NCBI GenBank assembly: GCA_902557585.1
Contig: CACEBA010000012.1
Coordinates: 1-20,505, forward strand
Length of the DNA: 20,505 bases
Origin: an uncultured Pelagibacteraceae bacterium
Lineage (GTDB): Bacteria > Pseudomonadota > Alphaproteobacteria > Pelagibacterales > Pelagibacteraceae
Reading direction: 5' to 3'
This document shows, one piece after another, positions 7,658 through 15,483 of this stretch (its first letter is position 1; the number at the start of each line of letters is the position of its first letter). A program made the translations under genes and the position numbers. The notes beneath the pieces are model-generated. The model ran no database searches, was not told where the DNA came from, and saw only the letters and a program-made list of their open reading frames with translations.

Positions 7658-7686
7658 TTGAATTAGTAGGATTATGTATGTATACC
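7658..7686 (+). promoter_or_regulatory. Possible promoter of the hisB-to-GNAT operon
   Basis: In the 88-base gap between hslV and hisB, TTGAAT (7658-7663) and TATACC (7681-7686) are 17 bases apart. The implied start site is only a few bases before the hisB ATG at 7697. A second candidate, TTGATA at 7631-7636 with GATATT at 7654-7659 (also 17 bases), would give a roughly 30-base leader. No leader-peptide histidine run or attenuator hairpin is visible. These are pattern matches only. Confidence 0.3.
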
Positions 7687-7696
7687 TCTAAAATAT

Positions 7697-8287
7697 ATGG
7701 CTAGAAAAGGTAAAGTATCTCGAAAAACAAAAGAAACCAGCATTAGTGTTGAAGTCAATATTGATGGTAAAGGAAAATACCAAATTGACACTGGTATAGG
7801 TTTTTTAGATCATATGCTTGAACAATTATCAAAACATTCTTTAATAGATTTAAAAGTTAAAGCAAAAGGAGATACACACATTGATCTTCACCATACTACT
7901 GAAGACACAGGTATTGCGATTGGTGAAGCTTTAAAAAAAGCCGCAAAAAAATTTGTTGGTATTAAACGGTATGCACATAGAGTCATTCCAATGGACGAAA
8001 CTTTGACTAGAGTAGCTATTGATGTTTCGAATAGACCTTATTTGATTTGGAAAGTAAAATTGAAAGTTGAGAAACTTGGAGAGATGGATACTGAATTATT
8101 CAAAGAATGGTTCCAGGCTTTCTCACAATCTGCTGGAATTACCTTACACGTTGAAAATATCTATGGGGACAATAGTCACCACATTATTGAGTCTTGTTAT
8201 AAAGGCTTAGCAAGATCTTTAAGAGATGCTTTAGAGATGGATCCTAGAAACAAAAAAAGTATTCCATCAACTAAAGGCTCATTATAA
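7697..8287 (+). CDS. hisB: Imidazoleglycerol-phosphate dehydratase
   Basis: This 196-residue monofunctional HisB has no N-terminal phosphatase domain, as is usual outside gammaproteobacteria. Seen: [15 protein letters not shown] at about 33-47, the manganese-binding HHTTED at 65-70, and DNSHHIIES at 158-166, which with the first repeat forms the di-metal site. It dehydrates imidazole-glycerol phosphate to imidazole-acetol phosphate, the step after HisH/HisF. It is the first gene of a long rightward run and hisH follows after 5 bases. The ATG at 7697 is preceded by AT-rich sequence without a Shine-Dalgarno match. Confidence 0.97.
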   Translation: MARKGKVSRKTKETSISVEVNIDGKGKYQIDTGIGFLDHMLEQLSKHSLIDLKVKAKGDTHIDLHHTTEDTGIAIGEALKKAAKKFVGIKRYAHRVIPMDETLTRVAIDVSNRPYLIWKVKLKVEKLGEMDTELFKEWFQAFSQSAGITLHVENIYGDNSHHIIESCYKGLARSLRDALEMDPRNKKSIPSTKGSL

Positions 8288-8292
8288 GTTTA

Positions 8293-8919
8293 ATGAATGT
8301 CACAATTGTTGATTATAACTCGGGCAATATAAGCTCGGTAATAAACTCCTTTAAGGAAGTTGCTAAAGATAAAGTAAATGTTGAGGTAACCTCAAATTTA
8401 GATAAGATCAAATCCTCAGACAAAGTAGTTTTACCTGGGCAGGGTTCATTTAAAAGTTGCGTTGATGCACTTAATAACATCAGTGGTCTAATAGATGCAC
8501 TAAACGAGTTTGCCATTAACAATAAAAAACCACTTCTTGGAATTTGTGTTGGATTGCAAATGTTTGCAGATATTGGTTATGAAGAAACAGAAACTAAAGG
8601 ACTTGGTTGGATCTCTGGAAAAGTATCAAAAATTGATAATCAAAATGGAAAGTACAAACTTCCTCATATTGGTTGGAATGAAATTAATATAACTAAAGAC
8701 AGTAAAATTTTTAAAGATATTGAAAATAAATCTCATATGTATTTTGTGCATAGTTATGAATTTATACCTGAAGATAAAAATGTAATTTCTGCAACAACAG
8801 ATTATTCATCAAATATTGTTTGTTCTGTTGAAAAAGAAAATATTTTTGGAACCCAATTTCATCCAGAGAAGAGCGATAAAATTGGATTAAAAATAATTGA
8901 TAATTTTATAAATATATAA
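8293..8919 (+). CDS. hisH: Imidazole glycerol phosphate synthase, glutaminase subunit HisH
   Basis: This 208-residue class I glutamine amidotransferase shows DYNSGN at 7-12, the oxyanion strand LPGQGSF at 47-53, the nucleophile in LLGICVGLQMF with C85, and the His-Glu pair in FHPEKS (H190, E192). It hydrolyses glutamine and channels ammonia to HisF, which makes imidazole-glycerol phosphate and AICAR. HisF is encoded three genes downstream (10602-11357), so the two subunits should be made from one message. The triad is complete. The next gene starts one base after the stop. Confidence 0.97.
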   Translation: MNVTIVDYNSGNISSVINSFKEVAKDKVNVEVTSNLDKIKSSDKVVLPGQGSFKSCVDALNNISGLIDALNEFAINNKKPLLGICVGLQMFADIGYEETETKGLGWISGKVSKIDNQNGKYKLPHIGWNEINITKDSKIFKDIENKSHMYFVHSYEFIPEDKNVISATTDYSSNIVCSVEKENIFGTQFHPEKSDKIGLKIIDNFINI

Positions 8920-8920
8920 A

Positions 8921-9883
8921 ATGAAAAAAATTTTTATTAATTTAATTATAGCTTTTACTCTTTTTTCCCCAATTCATGCAAAAATTCTTAATATTGAAAA
9001 TAAAGTTCGACTTGAAGTCCCAAAGAATCATTTTTTTATCAAATTTGATAAAGAATCAGCTTCAAACGCTGGAGCTCTTTCTGGAATAGAGGAATTTTTA
9101 GATGAATTAGAGGATCTTGATTTAAGCTTTTATTTAGTTGGACCTAAAAAGTTGACAGATACTGTCAAATTACTTTTGGAAGGCGAGAATTTTGAAGATA
9201 TGAAAATTTTTCAAGGGATTATGAAAAAAGCAGAAAGAAAAGCAAGTTCTGGACTTTTTGAAGATCCAAGAAGAATGATTAAATGGATGGTTAAAGAAAT
9301 AAAAATATTAATGAAAAAAGAAAAAGTGGATTTTTATACTTATGTAATCACATCAAATAAAAAATATACATCAATTGAAGATTTTGAGTTTACAAGCTTT
9401 ATAGAAAATCATTTGAATAAATCAAATTTAGAATTATCTAAATTGACAAATGAATACAGAAAAAATTTAACTGAATTAGCAGGAGATAATAAAACAATTT
9501 TAATTAATGAAGATACGTCTGCAATAATAAAAAAATTCAAAATTGAAAATATTTCGAGTAACCAACTAGCTTTATATGCAAATTTTCATTTTGATTACAT
9601 GAATGCTGTGAAGTTGCCATACAATTTATCAATCATTATTAAAGATGATAAAATTCATTTTATAGCCTCCGAATGTTGGCTAAATTGTTCAAAACAAGAA
9701 AAAAGATTTGATAAAATGATTAATCCTATGCGTATAAGTTTTAATGATACAGAGATCAATAATAAAAGTAATTCAGGAAATAAAAATATTGTTGATCAGC
9801 TAAATTCATTGAATGAATTATATAAATCTGGGGCGTTAACAAAGGAAGAATTTGAAAAAGCTAAGAAAAAAATTCTTAATTAA
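8921..9883 (+). CDS. Secreted or periplasmic protein of unknown function with C-terminal SHOCT domain
   Basis: I do not recognise this 320-residue protein beyond its ends. Residues 1-20 form a signal peptide (two lysines, hydrophobic core, SPIHA then K), so it should be exported. There is no lipobox cysteine. Residues 290-319 (VDQLNSLNELYKSGALTKEEFEKA...) match the SHOCT pattern, a short helical module often at protein ends that probably mediates oligomerisation or binding. The middle is mixed alpha/beta, lysine- and glutamate-rich, with a C-x3-C pair at C252/C256 that could form a disulfide or bind metal. It lies exactly between hisH and hisA: one base after the hisH stop, and its own stop abuts the hisA ATG. 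It must be co-expressed with histidine synthesis, yet an exported protein has no obvious place in that pathway. Confidence 0.75.
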   Translation: MKKIFINLIIAFTLFSPIHAKILNIENKVRLEVPKNHFFIKFDKESASNAGALSGIEEFLDELEDLDLSFYLVGPKKLTDTVKLLLEGENFEDMKIFQGIMKKAERKASSGLFEDPRRMIKWMVKEIKILMKKEKVDFYTYVITSNKKYTSIEDFEFTSFIENHLNKSNLELSKLTNEYRKNLTELAGDNKTILINEDTSAIIKKFKIENISSNQLALYANFHFDYMNAVKLPYNLSIIIKDDKIHFIASECWLNCSKQEKRFDKMINPMRISFNDTEINNKSNSGNKNIVDQLNSLNELYKSGALTKEEFEKAKKKILN

Positions 9884-10609
9884 ATGAAAATATTTCCTGC
9901 AATAGATATCAAAGACAAAAAATGTGTGCGATTAGTTAAAGGAGACTTTGATAAAAAAACTGAATATGAAATGTCACCTGTGGAACAAGCAGGAAAATAC
10001 AATGATCATGGTTTTAAAAACCTGCACATAGTTGATTTAGATGGGGCTTTAACCGGCGAAACAGTTAATCTTGATATTATTCAAGAAATAGTAGGTAAAT
10101 ATGATCTTAAAATTGAAATAGGAGGAGGTATCAGAAATTTTGAAAGTATTCAGAAATATATTGATGCTGGCGTTGAGAAAGTAATTTTAGGAAGTGCTGC
10201 TATAAAAGATAAAAATTTTTTAAAAGAAGCTTGTGAAAAATTTTCAAATAAAATTGCCCTAGGTTTAGATGCTAAGGATGGGTACCTATCGGTTTCTGGC
10301 TGGAAAGAAAACTCAAATCAATTGACTTTAGATTACTTAGATGAAGTGAATGAATATGGTGCAAGCAGACTGATTTATACTGATATTAATAGAGATGGAA
10401 TGAAGCAAAGTCCTAATTTTGAAGAAACAGCAAAAGTTGCCAACATATCGAATTGCCCTGTAATTATCTCAGGTGGAGTTTCATCTATTGATGATATTAA
10501 AAAAGCTAAGGAATTAAATAATAGTAATATCGAAGGTATAATAGTTGGTAAAGCTATATATGATGGCGATATTAAACTGGATGAACTTGCAAAAGAGATA
10601 GATGCTTAA
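9884..10609 (+). CDS. hisA: ProFAR isomerase HisA
   Basis: This 241-residue (beta/alpha)8 barrel is 1-(5-phosphoribosyl)-5-[(5-phosphoribosylamino)methylideneamino]imidazole-4-carboxamide isomerase. Seen: [18 protein letters not shown] with the catalytic acid/base D8, [11 protein letters not shown] at about 48-58, the phosphate-binding IGGGIR at 79-84, LGLDAKDG with the second catalytic aspartate D129, YTDINRDG and SGGVSS. It opens the ribose of ProFAR to give PRFAR, the substrate of HisHF. The ATG directly follows the stop of the SHOCT-protein gene, and the end overlaps hisF by eight bases. The related HisF has a [13 protein letters not shown] start instead, so the two are cleanly told apart. 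Confidence 0.97.
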   Translation: MKIFPAIDIKDKKCVRLVKGDFDKKTEYEMSPVEQAGKYNDHGFKNLHIVDLDGALTGETVNLDIIQEIVGKYDLKIEIGGGIRNFESIQKYIDAGVEKVILGSAAIKDKNFLKEACEKFSNKIALGLDAKDGYLSVSGWKENSNQLTLDYLDEVNEYGASRLIYTDINRDGMKQSPNFEETAKVANISNCPVIISGGVSSIDDIKKAKELNNSNIEGIIVGKAIYDGDIKLDELAKEIDA

Positions 10610-11357
10610 AAATAGAATAATACCCTGTTTAGATGTTAAAAATGGAAGAGTTGTTAAAGGTATAAACTTTGTTGATTTACAAGATGCAGGTGATCCAGTT
10701 GAACAAGCAAAAATTTACAGTGATGGTGGTGCAGATGAAATTTGTTTTTTAGATATTACAGCATCAAATGAAAATAGAGACACTATTTACAATGTTGTAG
10801 AGAGAACTTCAAAAAAATGTTTTGTACCTCTGACCGTTGGAGGTGGAGTTAGAAGTGTTGATGATATAAGTAAACTGTTGAATTGTGGTGCTGATAAAGT
10901 TTCAATTAATACAGCTGCAGTTCAAAATGCTGATGTTGTAGTTCAAAGTTCAAAAAAATTTGGTTCTCAATGTATTGTCGTTGCAATAGATGCTAAAAAA
11001 AATGGAGATAAATGGGAGGTTTTTACTCATGGGGGTCGAAATAATAGTGGCATTGATGCTTTAAAGTTTGCAAAAAAGATGGAAGAGAGTGGAGCAGGCG
11101 AGTTGTTGGTAACTTCTATGGACAGAGATGGTACTCAGGTAGGCTATGACATTGATCTCATGTCTAAAATTTCTTCAATGGTAAATATACCCACAATAGC
11201 ATCAGGAGGAGTTGGTGATCTTGATCACTTAGTCGATGGTATCAAATTAGGTAATGCTAGTGCGGTTTTGGCAGCATCTATATTTCACTATGGAAAATAT
11301 TCTGTTAAAGAAGCTAAAGAATATTTGGACTCAAAAGGAATACCTGTTAGGATTTGA
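10602..11357 (+). CDS. hisF: Imidazole glycerol phosphate synthase, cyclase subunit HisF
   Basis: This 251-residue (beta/alpha)8 barrel starts with [16 protein letters not shown]. The two catalytic aspartates are D11 and D130 (VVAIDAKK), at the positions known for the family. Other motifs are VGGGVRS at 79-85, [20 protein letters not shown] and ASGGVG. It uses ammonia from HisH to cyclise PRFAR into imidazole-glycerol phosphate and AICAR. The AICAR returns to purine synthesis. It overlaps hisA by eight bases and hisE starts one base after its stop, so expression is tightly coupled. Confidence 0.97.
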   Translation: MLKNRIIPCLDVKNGRVVKGINFVDLQDAGDPVEQAKIYSDGGADEICFLDITASNENRDTIYNVVERTSKKCFVPLTVGGGVRSVDDISKLLNCGADKVSINTAAVQNADVVVQSSKKFGSQCIVVAIDAKKNGDKWEVFTHGGRNNSGIDALKFAKKMEESGAGELLVTSMDRDGTQVGYDIDLMSKISSMVNIPTIASGGVGDLDHLVDGIKLGNASAVLAASIFHYGKYSVKEAKEYLDSKGIPVRI

Positions 11358-11358
11358 G

Positions 11359-11631
11359 ATGTTAAATACCCTTGAGAGCCTATTTAAACTTGCAAGAGAA
11401 AGAAAATCTTCACCTGTTGATGATTCGTATACTAATAAACTTCTGAGTGATAAATCTTTGAGCAAAGCTAAAGTTTTAGAGGAAATTAATGAATTGATAG
11501 AGGCAGTAGAAGAAGATACAAATAAACTTCATGAAGCTGCAGATGTGTTTTATCATCTAGTCATGTACCTTGAAGCAAATAATATTAGAATCGAAGATGT
11601 AATGAGTGAATTAGATAAAAGAAAAAAATGA
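11359..11631 (+). CDS. hisE: Phosphoribosyl-ATP pyrophosphatase HisE
   Basis: This 90-residue all-alpha NTP pyrophosphatase belongs to the MazG-like superfamily. The metal-binding pattern E-x-x-E followed by E-x-x-D is visible in EEINELIEAV and HEAADVFYHLV. It hydrolyses phosphoribosyl-ATP to phosphoribosyl-AMP, the second step of histidine synthesis. The start is set at ATG 11359, which begins MLNTLESLFKLARERK as in the family. An in-frame ATG at 11254 would add 35 residues lying entirely over the end of hisF and unlike HisE. HisI, HisG, HisC and HisD are not encoded in this window. The stop overlaps the next gene's ATG (ATGA). Confidence 0.94.
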   Translation: MLNTLESLFKLARERKSSPVDDSYTNKLLSDKSLSKAKVLEEINELIEAVEEDTNKLHEAADVFYHLVMYLEANNIRIEDVMSELDKRKK

Positions 11632-12563
11632 GCCATAAATTTTATAAACCTACAAGATCAAGATTACAAAGAAGTGAATTAGCAGTTCCAGGTTCATCTC
11701 CTAAAATGTTTGAGAAAGCTCTTACTTCAGCAGCAGATTATGTTTTTTTAGATCTTGAAGATGCAGTCTCTCCTAATGATAAAATTACTGCTAGAGCAAA
11801 TGTTATTAAGTCTCTAAATGAAATGGATTGGAGAGGTAATGGTAAAACTATTTCTGTAAGAATAAATAGTTTAGATACTCATTATATGTATTCAGATTTA
11901 ATTGAGATTGTCGAACAGGCTGGAGAAAATGTAGATACAATTTTAGTTCCTAAAGCAGGAACAGCCAGTGATATCTATATGGTTGATTGTTTGTTAACAC
12001 AAATTGAAACAAATAAAAAATTGAAAAATAAAATCGGAATTGAATGTTTAATTGAAACCGCATTGGGGATGTCTAACATAAAAGAAATAGCAACATCAAG
12101 CGAGAGACTTGAGGCTTTACATTTTGGTGTTGCAGATTATGCGGCAAGTTTAAGAGCAAGAACAGTTGTTATTGGTGGTTTAAATCCAGATTATCCAGGT
12201 GATCAGTGGCATCATGGATTGTCACGTTTAGTGATGACTTGTAGAGCTTATGGCTTGAGAGCAATAGATGGGCCATTTGGAGATTTTAATGATCCAGACG
12301 CTTATACTTCCGCAGCTAAAAGAGGAGCTGCAATTGGCATAGAAGGGAAGTGGGCGATACACCCTTCGCAAATAGAGCTTGCTAATAATGTTTTTTCTCC
12401 ACCTAATACAGAGGTCAACAAAGCAAAAAGAATTTTAGAGGAACTTGATAAAGCCGCAAAAGAGGGAAAAGGAGCTGCGCAACTTGATGGAAGAATGATC
12501 GATGCTGCATCAGCTAGGATGGCAGAAAATATTGTAAATATAGATAAATTAATAAATAAATAA
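11628..12563 (+). CDS. mcl: L-malyl-CoA lyase (HpcH/HpaI aldolase, CitE-like superfamily)
   Basis: This 311-residue (beta/alpha)8 lyase shows RSELAVPGSSP at 15-25, FLDLEDAVSP at 40-49, VRINSLDTHYMY at 77-88 with R79, IECLIETALGM with the magnesium ligand E143, FGVADYAAS with D170, IDGPFGDF at 213-220, and KWAIHPSQI at 241-249. These positions agree with the CoA-, Mg- and substrate-binding residues of characterised malyl-CoA lyases, and the pattern is closest to the serine-cycle type (MclA of Methylobacterium) as I recall it. It cleaves (S)-malyl-CoA to glyoxylate and acetyl-CoA, reversibly. The two downstream genes encode the ligase that makes malyl-CoA, which strongly supports this over citrate-lyase beta or citramalyl-CoA lyase. 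A beta-methylmalyl-CoA activity cannot be excluded. Confidence 0.88.
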   Translation: MSHKFYKPTRSRLQRSELAVPGSSPKMFEKALTSAADYVFLDLEDAVSPNDKITARANVIKSLNEMDWRGNGKTISVRINSLDTHYMYSDLIEIVEQAGENVDTILVPKAGTASDIYMVDCLLTQIETNKKLKNKIGIECLIETALGMSNIKEIATSSERLEALHFGVADYAASLRARTVVIGGLNPDYPGDQWHHGLSRLVMTCRAYGLRAIDGPFGDFNDPDAYTSAAKRGAAIGIEGKWAIHPSQIELANNVFSPPNTEVNKAKRILEELDKAAKEGKGAAQLDGRMIDAASARMAENIVNIDKLINK

Positions 12564-12565
12564 CT

Positions 12566-13729
12566 ATGGACATTCACGAGTATCAAGCAAAAGAAATCTT
12601 ATCAAGCTTTGGAGTAACCATTCCAAGAGGAGGAATTGTTTACAGCCCAGAAACTGCAGAAAATAAAGCAAGAGAAATTGGAGGATCAAGGTGGGTTGTT
12701 AAAGCCCAAATTCATTCAGGTGCAAGAGGAAAGGCTGGTGGAGTAATAGTCTGTAATTCTCCTTTAGAAGTTGCTCAAGCAACCGATAAACTTTTAGGAA
12801 AAAAACTAGTTACAAATCAAACAGGACCTGAAGGAAAAGTTGTCAATAGAATTTATATTGAGGAAGCAACAGATATAGAGAAAGAATTATATCTTGGATT
12901 GGTTTTCGATAGAGAGTCAGAAAGCATAATGGTTGTAGCATCAACAGAGGGCGGAATGAGTGTAGAAGAAATTGCAAAAGAAAAGCCAGATTCAATCATT
13001 AGATCTAAAATTGAAGTTGCAGTAGGTATACAAAGTTTTCAAGCTAGAGAATTAGCATTTGGATTAGGTATTGAGCCAGAATTGATAAGGAGAGCTTCAG
13101 AAACTATTATTGGATGTGCCAAGGCTTTTAGCGAGTTAGATGCTACCATGGTAGAAGTTAATCCATTAGTTATCTCAAAACAGAAACAGATCTTGGCGTT
13201 AGATTGTAAAATGAGCTTTGATAATAATGCAATGTTTAGACGAGATAAAGTATCTGAACTTAGAGACAAAACTCAAGAAGATGAAAAAGAGGTTTATGCA
13301 TCAGATAGAGGTCTGAATTATGTAAGCTTAGATGGAAATATCGGAAATATTATCAATGGTGCTGGATTAGCAATGGCATCTATGGATATGATCAAATTAG
13401 CGGGTGGGGAACCAGCTAATTTTCTTGATGTAGGTGGAGGAGCAACGCCAGAAAAAATAGTAAAAGCTTTTAGGCTGATTACTATGGATAAAAAAGTAAA
13501 AGTCATTTTAGTTAACATTTTTGCTGGAATAAACAGATGTGATTGGGTTGCAGAGGGTATAGTCCAAGCTTTAGAAAAAATAAAAATTGATGTTCCACTA
13601 GTAATTAGATTAGCTGGAACTAATGTTGAAAAAGGAAACAAAATTCTTCGAGATAGTAAACTAAATTATATAGAGGCAAACACTTTAGAGGATGCTGCAA
13701 ATAAAGCTGTGGCAGCATTAAAAAAATAA
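12566..13729 (+). CDS. mtkA: Malate-CoA ligase (malate thiokinase) beta subunit
   Basis: This 387-residue ATP-grasp protein belongs to the SucC/MtkA family. MDIHEYQAKEIL opens the protein, SGARGKAGG (51-59) is in the ATP-grasp domain, EVNPLV is at about 197-202, and GGEPANFLDVGGGA lies at about 280-293. The CoA-ligase segment reads NIFAGINRCDWVAEG (317-331) and RLAGTNVEKG (348-357). Succinyl-CoA synthetases of the E. coli type read NIFGGIVRCDLIADG and a different RLEGNN segment here, whereas MtkA of Methylobacterium has the version seen in this protein. With MtkB it converts malate + ATP + CoA to malyl-CoA. It starts two bases after mcl and its stop abuts mtkB. Substrate preference is inferred from sequence and context; succinate could also be used. 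Confidence 0.87.
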   Translation: MDIHEYQAKEILSSFGVTIPRGGIVYSPETAENKAREIGGSRWVVKAQIHSGARGKAGGVIVCNSPLEVAQATDKLLGKKLVTNQTGPEGKVVNRIYIEEATDIEKELYLGLVFDRESESIMVVASTEGGMSVEEIAKEKPDSIIRSKIEVAVGIQSFQARELAFGLGIEPELIRRASETIIGCAKAFSELDATMVEVNPLVISKQKQILALDCKMSFDNNAMFRRDKVSELRDKTQEDEKEVYASDRGLNYVSLDGNIGNIINGAGLAMASMDMIKLAGGEPANFLDVGGGATPEKIVKAFRLITMDKKVKVILVNIFAGINRCDWVAEGIVQALEKIKIDVPLVIRLAGTNVEKGNKILRDSKLNYIEANTLEDAANKAVAALKK

Positions 13730-14617
13730 ATGACAGTCCTAATTGAAAAAAATACAAAAATTTTAATTCAAGGTTTTACTGGGAAGATGGGAACTTTTCA
13801 TGCTGAGGAGATGATAAAATATGGATCAAATGTTGTCGGCGGTGTCACTCCAGGAAAAGGAGGGCAAAAACATCTAGGTAGACCTGTGTTTAATACTGTT
13901 AAAGATGCTGTGAAGCATACTGGTGCAACAGCATCAATATTATTTGTACCACCAGCTTTTGCTGCCGACTCAGCTATGGAAGCGGCAGACGCAGGCATTA
14001 AAACTTGTGTAGCTATAGTTGATGGTATCCCATCTCATGACATGATTAGAATTAAAAGATATATGAAAAGGTATTCTAGAAACGAAAAAATGACACTCGT
14101 AGGCCCAAATTGTGCAGGAATTATTAGTCCTGGGAAATCAATGTTAGGAATTATGCCAGGCCATATTTATAAAGAAGGAAAAGTTGGAGTAATAAGTAGA
14201 TCTGGCACATTAGGTTATGAAGCAGCTGAACAAATGAAAAATTTAGGTATTGGAATTTCAACAAGTGTTGGAATAGGAGGCGATCCAATTAACGGAAGTT
14301 CATTTAGAGATATAATTGAAAAATTTGAAGCAGATGATGAAACAGATGCAATTTTAATGATAGGTGAAATTGGAGGTCCTCAAGAAGTATCAGCAGGTGA
14401 ATTTGCAAAAGAAAACATGAAAAAACCAGTTATCGGATATATTGCAGGACTTACAGCACCAAAGGGAAGAGTAATGGGTCATGCTGGCGCAATAGTTTCA
14501 GCTTATGGCGAAAGTGCAATTGAGAAAGTTGAGATATTAAAAGAATGTGGAGTTACTATTTCTAAAAATCCATCAGTTATGGGCGATACAGTCAAATCCG
14601 TACTTGAAAAAATTTAA
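13730..14617 (+). CDS. mtkB: Malate-CoA ligase (malate thiokinase) alpha subunit
   Basis: This 295-residue CoA-binding/ligase subunit is of the SucD/MtkB family. Seen: the CoA-binding Rossmann motif LIQGFTGKMGTFHAEEMI at 12-29, GGVTPGKGG, VGPNCAGIISPG with the conserved PNC, SRSGTLGYE, GIGGDPINGSSF at about 183-194, GEIGG, and MGHAGAI with the phosphohistidine H251. The active-site histidine is present, so the enzyme should be catalytically competent. The fuller similarity (GTFHAEEM, GSNVVGGVTPGKGG, MPGHIYKEGKVGVISRSG) follows MtkB rather than SucD as I know them. It abuts mtkA upstream with no gap and the HIT gene downstream with no gap. Confidence 0.87.
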   Translation: MTVLIEKNTKILIQGFTGKMGTFHAEEMIKYGSNVVGGVTPGKGGQKHLGRPVFNTVKDAVKHTGATASILFVPPAFAADSAMEAADAGIKTCVAIVDGIPSHDMIRIKRYMKRYSRNEKMTLVGPNCAGIISPGKSMLGIMPGHIYKEGKVGVISRSGTLGYEAAEQMKNLGIGISTSVGIGGDPINGSSFRDIIEKFEADDETDAILMIGEIGGPQEVSAGEFAKENMKKPVIGYIAGLTAPKGRVMGHAGAIVSAYGESAIEKVEILKECGVTISKNPSVMGDTVKSVLEKI

Positions 14618-14983
14618 ATGACTTACGACGACCAAAATATATTTGCAAAGATTTTACGTGGAGAGATACCCTGTAATAAGATTTATGAAGATGACTTTGT
14701 TTTGTCATTTCATGACATTAATCCTCAAAAAAAAATTCATGCACTGGTAATTCCTAAAGGCAAATATGTTAACTTAGATGATTTTAGTTTAAATGCCTCA
14801 TCTGAAGAAATGGTAGGATTGTTAAAAGGTATTAACATTGTAGCAAAAAAGCTTGGTATTTCAGCAGAAGTAGGCAAGGGTTACAGAGCTCTAGCTAATA
14901 TCAATGAGCATGGTGGTCAAGAGGTTCCTCATTTGCATTTTCATCTTTTTGGAGGTGAAATAGTTGGAAAAATGGTCGAGTGA
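14618..14983 (+). CDS. HIT-family (HINT-like) nucleotide hydrolase
   Basis: This 121-residue protein has the histidine triad HLHFHLF with H105, H107 and H109, preceded by NEHGGQEVP, and an N-terminal IFAKILRGEIPCNKIYED typical of bacterial HINT proteins. Family members hydrolyse AMP-linked phosphoramidates such as aminoacyl- or lysyl-AMP conjugates through a covalent nucleotidyl-histidine. The physiological substrate in most bacteria is unknown. In many alphaproteobacteria a HIT gene follows hisE directly; here the three malyl-CoA genes separate the two. The ATG abuts the mtkB stop and its TGA overlaps the next gene's GTG. Confidence 0.92.
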   Translation: MTYDDQNIFAKILRGEIPCNKIYEDDFVLSFHDINPQKKIHALVIPKGKYVNLDDFSLNASSEEMVGLLKGINIVAKKLGISAEVGKGYRALANINEHGGQEVPHLHFHLFGGEIVGKMVE

Positions 14984-15483
14984 CAAAAGAAGTCAAAAGA
15001 AATTATTTAGAAATAAATTCTCTTCATAATCTTAACGAAGGAACCAAGCCATCGGGAGATTATTCTTTAAATTTGTTAAGTCCAATTAATTTTCAATTAA
15101 ATAAATTCTTTTACAAAAATATTGGAAAAAAGCATAAATGGGTTGATAGATTAATTTGGAATGAGGAGAAGTGGATAGCATATCTTTCTAGCGATAAAGT
15201 TAAAACTTATATTTTCAAACGTAATGATGATTTAGTTGGTTTCTTTGAGTTAATTTTTCACTTAAATAAAAAAGAGACTGAAATAGCATACTTCGGAATA
15301 CTAGAAGAGTATCAAAATAAAAAATTAGGCTCTTATTTGTTGTCAGAAGCTATAAAAAAAGCCTTTAAAGGTAATATAAATCGTGTTTGGGTCCATACTT
15401 GCTCCTTAGATCATAAAAATGCTTTAAACAATTATATCGCCAGAGGAATGAAAATATTTAAAAGTGAAACTTTGAATATTTAG
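14980..15483 (+). CDS. GNAT-family N-acetyltransferase
   Basis: This 167-residue protein has a GNAT core: a strand DDLVGFFELIFH, then TEIAYFGILEEYQNKKLGSYLLSEAI, where YQNKKLGS is the acetyl-CoA pyrophosphate-binding loop (usual Q/R-x-x-G-x-G/A, with the first glycine replaced here). Next come VWVHTCSLDHKNALNNYIARGM, with the alanine/asparagine-rich helix and a terminal turn typical of the fold. The substrate cannot be told. The start is the GTG at 14980, giving a four-base GTGA overlap with the HIT stop. It is the last gene of the long his-mcl-mtk run, and its 3' end overlaps convergent lolA by four bases. Confidence 0.85.
   Translation: MTKEVKRNYLEINSLHNLNEGTKPSGDYSLNLLSPINFQLNKFFYKNIGKKHKWVDRLIWNEEKWIAYLSSDKVKTYIFKRNDDLVGFFELIFHLNKKETEIAYFGILEEYQNKKLGSYLLSEAIKKAFKGNINRVWVHTCSLDHKNALNNYIARGMKIFKSETLNI

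Noticed and set aside
7609..7696. Histidine attenuator or leader peptide before hisB
   Set aside because: The gap is only 88 bases, has no open frame with repeated histidine codons and no GC stem-loop with a T-run.
11254..11358. Longer HisE start at 11254
   Set aside because: The extra 35 residues lie completely over the hisF 3' end in another frame and have no resemblance to HisE, whose conserved N-terminus begins at 11359.
12566..14617. Annotating the pair as succinyl-CoA synthetase sucC-sucD
   Set aside because: The CoA-ligase segment of the beta subunit and long stretches of the alpha subunit follow malate thiokinase rather than SucCD, and malyl-CoA lyase is two bases upstream. Dual activity remains possible.
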